A stretch of DNA of 9,109 nucleotides from Gammaproteobacteria bacterium. GTDB taxonomy: Bacteria > Pseudomonadota > Gammaproteobacteria > Pseudomonadales > Azotimanducaceae. A program made the translations under genes and the position numbers. Below the pieces are notes generated by a model. That model made no database searches. It was not told the DNA's origin and worked only from the letters and a program-made list of their open reading frames with translations. This document shows positions 5,440-9,109 of the stretch, in pieces (the stretch's first letter is position 1; the number at the start of each line of letters is the position of its first letter). The DNA is taken from NCBI GenBank assembly GCA_026706425.1, contig JAPOYW010000680.1, positions 1-9,109 on the forward strand, read 5' to 3'.

Positions 5440-6807
5440 CTACGGGAGTAGCTTCCCCGGATTCATCACGCCGTTCGGATCGAGCGCCTTCTTCACGGCG
5501 CGCATGATCTCGATCTCCGCGGCACTGCGCGAAAACCCGAGGAACTCACGCTTGAGCATGCCCACGCCATGCTCGGCGGAGATACTCCCGCCACGGGCTG
5601 CGACCAGCTTGAACAACTCCGGGCTCATGGCGTCGCAACGCTCATAGAAGGCGGTCACGGCAAGTCCGGGCGGCTTGAGAATATTGAGGTGCACGTTGCC
5701 GTCGCCGATGTGGCCGAACCAGCAGATCTCCAGATCGGGGTAGATCCGGCCTACTGCGTGGTCCACGTCGTCGAGGAAGCCGGGCACGTCCGAGATTCGC
5801 ACGGCCAGGTCGTTCTTGTAGGGGGTCTCCGGGGCGATGCTCTCGGTGATTCCCTCCCGCAGCGCCCACAGCGCACGCGCTTGCGCTTCCGACTGGCTCA
5901 TCACGCCGTCACTCACCCAACCGGCCGCCAACGACTCCTCGAAGGCCGCCAGCGCCGCCGGCTCGTCATGTGCATCGAACTCCAGCAGCGCGTAGAAGGC
6001 CGACGACGACTTCAGCGGGCGCGCCAGCGACCGGTGTCGAGTGACCCTCTCAACCGCGAGTTCCGAGAAGAACTCGAATGCCGACAACGCCACACCGGCC
6101 TGGAACCGGGTCAGTATGCTCAGGATGTCCGCCATGCGGTCGACGCCCAGCACCATGACCCGACTCGGTGCTGGGGGCTCGGTAAGCCGGAGGTCGGCCT
6201 CGACCACGAACCCGAGAGTTCCCTCCGAGCCGATGAAGAGGTGCCGCAGGTCGTAGCCGGTGGCGTTCTTGACCAGGCCGCGGTTGAGTTCCAGCACCTC
6301 TCCGGCACCGGTGACCACCTTGAGGCCGGCGATCCAATCGCGGGTCATCCCGTAGCGAAGCACCTTGATGCCGCCGGCGTTGGTCGCGACGTTGCCGCCG
6401 ATCTGGCTCGAGCCGGACGACGAGAAGTCGACCGGGTAGAACAGGCCCTTGCCCCGGGCGAAGGCCTGCACATTGGCGGTGACGACGCCCGCCTGGCAGC
6501 GCACGACCCGATCCGTCTCGTTGAAGTCGAGGAACCGGTTCATTCGGTCGAAGGACACCACCACCTCGCCTTGGCTGGCGACGGCCCCGGCCGACAACCC
6601 GGTTCGGCCGCCGGATGGCACCAAGGCAAGACCCTCCGCGTTGGCCAGTCGCGTCACGGCCACGACCTCTTGCACGGTCTCCGGAAACACCACCGCCGAA
6701 GGAGCGGCGGCGAAGCTCCGGGTCCAGTCGCGACCCCAGTTGTCGAGATCTTCCTTGGCCGTGCTCACCCGATGCGGCGGAAGCACCTCCCTGAGTTTCT
6801 CGATCAT
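5440..6807 (-). CDS. FAD-binding oxidase, probable D-2-hydroxyglutarate dehydrogenase
   Basis: A 455-residue flavoprotein of the VAO/GlcD family. The N-terminal FAD-binding domain has PSGGRTGLSAGA (64-75), QIGGNVATNAGG (135-146) and KNATGYDLRHLFIGSEGTLGF (180-200). The C-terminal domain has GHIGDGNVHLNI (365-376) and SAEHGVGMLKREF (410-422), ending NPGKLLP. H366, H373 and E412/H413 match in spacing the metal site described for bacterial D-2-hydroxyglutarate dehydrogenase. Such enzymes oxidise D-2-hydroxyglutarate, a by-product of SerA, to 2-oxoglutarate, passing electrons to a flavoprotein or quinone carrier. D-lactate or glycolate dehydrogenase (GlcD) activity is the main alternative and sequence alone does not exclude it. 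There is no signal peptide. It is coupled to pgk by an ATGA overlap. serA is not in the window. Confidence 0.85.
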   Translation of the reverse strand: MIEKLREVLPPHRVSTAKEDLDNWGRDWTRSFAAAPSAVVFPETVQEVVAVTRLANAEGLALVPSGGRTGLSAGAVASQGEVVVSFDRMNRFLDFNETDRVVRCQAGVVTANVQAFARGKGLFYPVDFSSSGSSQIGGNVATNAGGIKVLRYGMTRDWIAGLKVVTGAGEVLELNRGLVKNATGYDLRHLFIGSEGTLGFVVEADLRLTEPPAPSRVMVLGVDRMADILSILTRFQAGVALSAFEFFSELAVERVTRHRSLARPLKSSSAFYALLEFDAHDEPAALAAFEESLAAGWVSDGVMSQSEAQARALWALREGITESIAPETPYKNDLAVRISDVPGFLDDVDHAVGRIYPDLEICWFGHIGDGNVHLNILKPPGLAVTAFYERCDAMSPELFKLVAARGGSISAEHGVGMLKREFLGFSRSAAEIEIMRAVKKALDPNGVMNPGKLLP

Positions 6808-7979
6808 TTGCGATGCGGCGCGACGATACGCCTCTCGAGCGCGGCCACGGCAGGCAAGGTCTCGCCGGCCAGATACTCGAGGAACGCGCCGCCGCCGGTG
6901 GATTGGTAGGAGATCCCCTCGCCCACTCCGTACTTCTCGATGGCAGCCAGCGTGTCGCCGCCACCTGCAACCGAATAGGCATCGGCGGACGCAATCGCTT
7001 CCGCCAGTACCCGGGTGCCCTCTCCGAACTGATCCAATTCGAAGACGCCCAACGGACCGTTGAAGAGGACCGTTCCAGCCTTGGCCACCTGGTCGGCCAG
7101 CCGCCGTGCCGTCTCCGGCCCGATATCGAGGACCATTTCGTCGCTGCCGACTTCATCACGAAGCCGGAGCCGGCCGGGCAGGACCGCGTCGATGGCCGTC
7201 GCGGTCATGACGTCCACCGGCATCGGCACCTCGATCCGGGTCATGATGCGTCGCGCCACGTCCACCTGGTCGGCCTCCGCCAACGAGGCTCCGATTTGCG
7301 ACCCGCTCGCCAGCAGGAAGGTGTTCGCTATGCCGCCGCCGACGATGATCGAGTCCGCGACATGGGCAAGCGACTCGAGCACGGCCAGCTTCGTCGAGAC
7401 CTTCGCGCCGCCGACCACCGCAACCAGCGGCCGCGCAGGGTCGTCGAGGACGCGCCCCAAGGCATGAAGTTCGGCGGCGAGCAACGGTCCCGCGCAGGCT
7501 GCCCCGGCCGCCTCGGCAACGCCCACGGTGGATGCGTGGGCGCGATGCGCAGTGCCAAAGGCATCCATGACGAACACGTCGCAAAGGGCCGCAAGCCGAC
7601 GTGCAAGCGCCGGATCGTTCGTCGTCTCGCCCGCCTCGAACCGGATGTTCTCAAGCAGCACGACATCCGCCGAGCCAACGGCGGCGCCGTTCCTCCAGTC
7701 GTCAACCAAACGGACGGTGCACCCGAGGGCGTCACCGAGAGCCTTGGCGACCGGCTTAAGCGACAGGGCCGGATTCCGCTCTCCCGGTCGTGGACGACCG
7801 AGGTGAGACACCAGGGTCACGCGAGCCCCTGCGGCCATGCAATGGCGGATCGTCGGGAGCGCCGCGTCGATCCGGGCGCTATTGGCCACCCGACCATCCT
7901 CCAGGGGCACGTTGAGATCCTCCCGGACGAGGACGCTTTTCCCCCGGATGTCGAAGTCTCGGAGCAACGGAATCGCCAT
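6804..7979 (-). CDS. pgk: Phosphoglycerate kinase
   Basis: A complete 391-residue PGK, catalysing 1,3-bisphosphoglycerate + ADP to 3-phosphoglycerate + ATP in glycolysis and the reverse in gluconeogenesis. Substrate-binding blocks are VREDLNVPLEDG (18-29), SHLGRP (58-63), ENIRF (110-114) and DAFGTAHRAHAS (139-150). Nucleotide-binding blocks are GGAKVSTK (190-197), FNGPLGVFE (306-314), GGGDT (339-343) and STGGGAFLE (360-368). The frame is open further upstream to 8156, but that part is a translated intergenic repeat; similarity begins at MAIPLLRDFDIRGKSVLVRED, so the ATG at 7979 is the start. Its Shine-Dalgarno is weak. The usual partners tkt and gap are absent upstream; metK is divergent instead. 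The stop overlaps the start of the flavoprotein gene, so the two probably form an operon. Confidence 0.97.
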   Translation of the reverse strand: MAIPLLRDFDIRGKSVLVREDLNVPLEDGRVANSARIDAALPTIRHCMAAGARVTLVSHLGRPRPGERNPALSLKPVAKALGDALGCTVRLVDDWRNGAAVGSADVVLLENIRFEAGETTNDPALARRLAALCDVFVMDAFGTAHRAHASTVGVAEAAGAACAGPLLAAELHALGRVLDDPARPLVAVVGGAKVSTKLAVLESLAHVADSIIVGGGIANTFLLASGSQIGASLAEADQVDVARRIMTRIEVPMPVDVMTATAIDAVLPGRLRLRDEVGSDEMVLDIGPETARRLADQVAKAGTVLFNGPLGVFELDQFGEGTRVLAEAIASADAYSVAGGGDTLAAIEKYGVGEGISYQSTGGGAFLEYLAGETLPAVAALERRIVAPHRK

Positions 7980-8022
7980 CGGATTGAGCCTACCAGACTG
8001 TCCGTGGACCAATGCCGATGGC

Positions 8023-8081
8023 CCTCGCATGGAACAAACGCCAAAGGGAGCTTGCGACCGTGGCGTTTGGTCCATGCGAGG
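8023..8081. repeat. Long inverted repeat, 21-bp arms (20 paired)
   Basis: The arm at 8023-8043 is the reverse complement of 8061-8081 except for A8034 opposite G8070, with a 17-nt spacer. The arms contain ATGGA and CAAACGCCA on the left, mirrored as TGGCGTTTGGTCCAT on the right. An additional TGGACCAA at 8005-8012 can pair with the same right arm (8067-8074), so an alternative fold exists. It is the hairpin part of direct-repeat copy 1. Confidence 0.88.
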
Positions 8082-8104
8082 TCGGTGTGGCTGGGCCGGA
8101 GGCG
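8028..8104. repeat. Structured direct repeat, copy 1
   Basis: About 77 bp that recur at 8154-8232. The hairpin spacer and arms are diverged between copies, while the tail AGGTCGGTGTGGCTGGGCC (from 8079, exact through 8100) is identical. A further shared block at 8131-8149 reappears at 8303-8321 with one difference, so the full unit probably extends to about 8150. Confidence 0.85.
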
Positions 8105-8106
8105 AA

Positions 8107-8135
8107 CCCGGCATATAGCGGAGCGAAGTGCCGGG
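8107..8135. repeat. Small stem-loop in the middle of repeat copy 1
   Basis: CCCGGCA (8107-8113) pairs exactly with TGCCGGG (8129-8135) across a 15-nt loop. The corresponding place in copy 2 carries the tandem 21-bp hairpin instead. Confidence 0.7.
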
Positions 8136-8153
8136 CCGGCTATGGGGCGCTTC

Positions 8154-8232
8154 CATAAAACAAACGCGAACGGGAGCATCGCGGCCGGATGCGTTTGGTT
8201 AATGCTAGGTCGGTGTGGCTGGGCCGGAAGCG
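8154..8232. repeat. Structured direct repeat, copy 2
   Basis: A diverged copy of 8028-8104 with a 2-bp length difference. ACAAACGC and GCGTTTGGTT keep the inverted-repeat character, with two mismatches in the 13-bp inner arms. The exact 22-bp tail is at 8207-8228. Divergence of the hairpin alongside an unchanged tail suggests an old duplication or two separate insertions of a dispersed element. Confidence 0.83.
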
Positions 8233-8256
8233 GCGCGTTCCGGCGCACAGCGCTAG

Positions 8257-8301
8257 GCGAAGGCGCGTCCTTCGGACGCGAAGGCGCGTCCTTCGGACGC
8301 G
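8257..8301. repeat. Tandem 21-bp repeat, just over two copies, each a hairpin
   Basis: The period-21 units at 8259-8279 and 8280-8300 are identical. Each holds CGCGTCC-TTC-GGACGCG, a 7-bp perfect stem with a 3-nt loop (8264-8280 in the first). GAAGG and CCTTC in the same unit can form a competing 5-bp stem. The array lies between repeat copy 2 and the GC block at 8303, 35-75 bp upstream of the likely metK -10. Confidence 0.9.
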
Positions 8302-8334
8302 GCCGGGCCGGCCATGGGGCGGTGCCAACACGGG

Positions 8335-8340
8335 TACAAT
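8335..8340 (+). promoter_or_regulatory. Possible -10 element of the metK promoter
   Basis: TACAAT matches the sigma70 -10 consensus at five of six bases and would start transcription about 28 nt before the metK ATG. No TTGACA-like -35 lies 16-18 bp upstream, where the repeat block ends, so the call is tentative. Confidence 0.35.
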
Positions 8341-8374
8341 GCGCCCCCTTCGGCCCACGCGCAGCGGTTTCCCA

Positions 8375-9109
8375 ATGTCTGACTACTCGGTCTTCACCTC
8401 CGAGTCGGTATCCGAAGGCCATCCGGACAAGATGGCCGACCAGATCTCCGACGCCGTTCTCGATGCCATGATCGCGGCGGATGCCGAATCGAGGGTGGCC
8501 TGCGAGGTACTCCTGAAAGACGACCTTGTCGTGGTCGCCGGCGAATACCGGTCCCGCGCGCACGTTGATATCGATGCGCTGGCAAGGGGAGTGATCGACG
8601 ACATTGGTTACGGCGATCCGGCTAGCGGCTACGACTTGGCTTCGGCGCGGGTGATGAACCTACTTGGACAGCAGTCGTCCGAGATCGCCCGGGGGGTCGA
8701 CGAGAGGCCGGACCACGAGCAGGGCGCCGGGGACCAGGGTCTGATGTTCGGCTACGCGACCGCGGAGACCGACGTGCTGATGCCCGCCCCCATCACCTAC
8801 GCCCATCGACTCATGCGCCGCCACGCCAAGGTACGCCGGGCCGGGATCGACTTTCTGCGCCCCGATGCCAAGAGCCAGCTGTCTTTCCGCTACGACGCCA
8901 ACGGCGTCCCCGTTGCCGTGGAAGCCATCGTCGTCTCGACGCAGCACTCGCCTTCGGTGGACAACCCCACCCTGCACGAAGCGGTCATGGAGGAGATCAT
9001 CAAACCCGTTGTGCCCGGCAACTGGATCACCGCCGACACGAAAACACTCATCAACCCCGCCGGAAGATTCGAGACCGGCGGCCCGATCGCCGACTGCGGT
9101 CTGACCGGG
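8375..9109 (+). CDS. metK: S-adenosylmethionine synthetase, N-terminal part (runs off right edge)
   Basis: The first 245 residues of methionine adenosyltransferase, which makes S-adenosylmethionine from methionine and ATP. Visible blocks are FTSESVSEGHPDKMADQISD (7-26), the phosphate-binding EQGAGDQGLMFGYA (115-128), ETDVLMPAPITYAHRL, LRPDAKSQLSF, STQHS, EAVMEEIIKP and GGPIADCGLTG at the edge. The last roughly 140 residues of the usual 385 lie outside the window. GHPDK and GAGDQG are intact, so the enzyme looks functional. One stretch is odd: after the conserved GE (57) the usual ITT is replaced by YRS. The ATG at 8375 gives the normal N terminus but has no clear Shine-Dalgarno. The gene is divergent from pgk. 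No SAM riboswitch is apparent in the short leader. Confidence 0.97.
   Translation, partial: MSDYSVFTSESVSEGHPDKMADQISDAVLDAMIAADAESRVACEVLLKDDLVVVAGEYRSRAHVDIDALARGVIDDIGYGDPASGYDLASARVMNLLGQQSSEIARGVDERPDHEQGAGDQGLMFGYATAETDVLMPAPITYAHRLMRRHAKVRRAGIDFLRPDAKSQLSFRYDANGVPVAVEAIVVSTQHSPSVDNPTLHEAVMEEIIKPVVPGNWITADTKTLINPAGRFETGGPIADCGLTG

Larger units (their letters stand above)
7980..8374. other. Divergent pgk/metK intergenic region filled with structured repeats
   Basis: This 395-bp region has no credible gene on either strand. Minus-strand frames run through it, but their peptides are translations of the repeat units. It contains a long imperfect inverted repeat, a second diverged copy about 127 bp away, a tandem 21-bp hairpin and a repeated GC-rich block. 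Promoters for pgk and metK must lie in or beside the repeats. No T-run terminator and no recognisable riboswitch was seen. Confidence 0.75.

Noticed and set aside
5569..6909. Long plus-strand open frame (446 codons) opposite the flavoprotein gene
   Set aside because: Antisense shadow of a GC-rich gene; its peptide is His/Gly/Arg-rich with no domain, while the minus-strand frame has full family motifs.
7980..8156. N-terminal extension of pgk by 59 residues
   Set aside because: The extra frame is a translation of repeat copy 1, and family similarity starts only at the ATG at 7979.
8257..8301. Mini CRISPR array
   Set aside because: The units are directly adjacent with no spacers and only two copies; no cas genes nearby.
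8140..8358. Minus-strand small genes in the pgk/metK gap
   Set aside because: Their Pro/Arg-rich peptides mirror the two repeat copies (both read like RPSHTDLA), so they are repeat translations, not genes.
8341..8374. SAM-responsive riboswitch before metK
   Set aside because: The leader is too short and shows no conserved riboswitch core; upstream structure is explained by the repeats.
6813..8471. Plus-strand open frame of 552 codons opposite pgk
   Set aside because: Shadow of pgk that continues through the intergenic repeats; no recognisable protein and it overlaps the metK start in another frame.

Overview
The window looks like a chromosomal housekeeping segment from a GC-rich gammaproteobacterium. 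The clues are the ubiI-gcvT-gcvH order, a ubiquinone flavin hydroxylase, and the block zapB-like - zapA - 6S RNA (ssrS) - 5-formyl-THF cyclo-ligase, an arrangement known from Gammaproteobacteria including E. coli. No phage, transposase, toxin, restriction or CRISPR gene is visible. All genes are recognisable; the unusual material is in the intergenic DNA and in one small palindrome inside a gene. No finer taxonomic placement is supported.

Layout. On the minus strand, reading right to left, positions 2502-1 hold ubiI, gcvT and the 5' part of gcvH. These overlap end to start and look like one operon that runs off the left edge. A divergent intergenic region (2503-2700) contains two adjacent perfect stem-loops. 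On the plus strand come a zapB-like coiled-coil gene, zapA, the 6S RNA gene with its own promoter, fau (5-FCL), def and rpiA (2701-5439); def and rpiA overlap as ATGA. The rpiA stop abuts, with no gap, the stop of a convergent minus-strand gene for a D-2-hydroxyglutarate dehydrogenase/GlcD-like flavoprotein (5440-6807). That gene is the second of a coupled pair with pgk (6804-7979), also with an ATGA overlap. A 395-bp divergent region (7980-8374) is packed with two diverged direct copies of a structured repeat and a tandem 21-bp mini-hairpin. metK starts at 8375 on the plus strand and runs off the right edge.

Biology. Several genes touch one-carbon chemistry. GcvT and GcvH make 5,10-methylene-THF from glycine, Fau salvages 5-formyl-THF, Def removes the formyl group from new proteins, and MetK makes S-adenosylmethionine. 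pgk, rpiA and the D-2-hydroxyglutarate dehydrogenase belong to central carbon metabolism and the 3-phosphoglycerate/serine branch. ZapA and the ZapB-like protein act at the FtsZ ring, and 6S RNA regulates sigma70 RNA polymerase. I found no convincing new multigene system. The best leads are the structured repeats at 8023-8321, the hairpin pair at 2551-2595 and the palindrome inside fau at 3897-3916.
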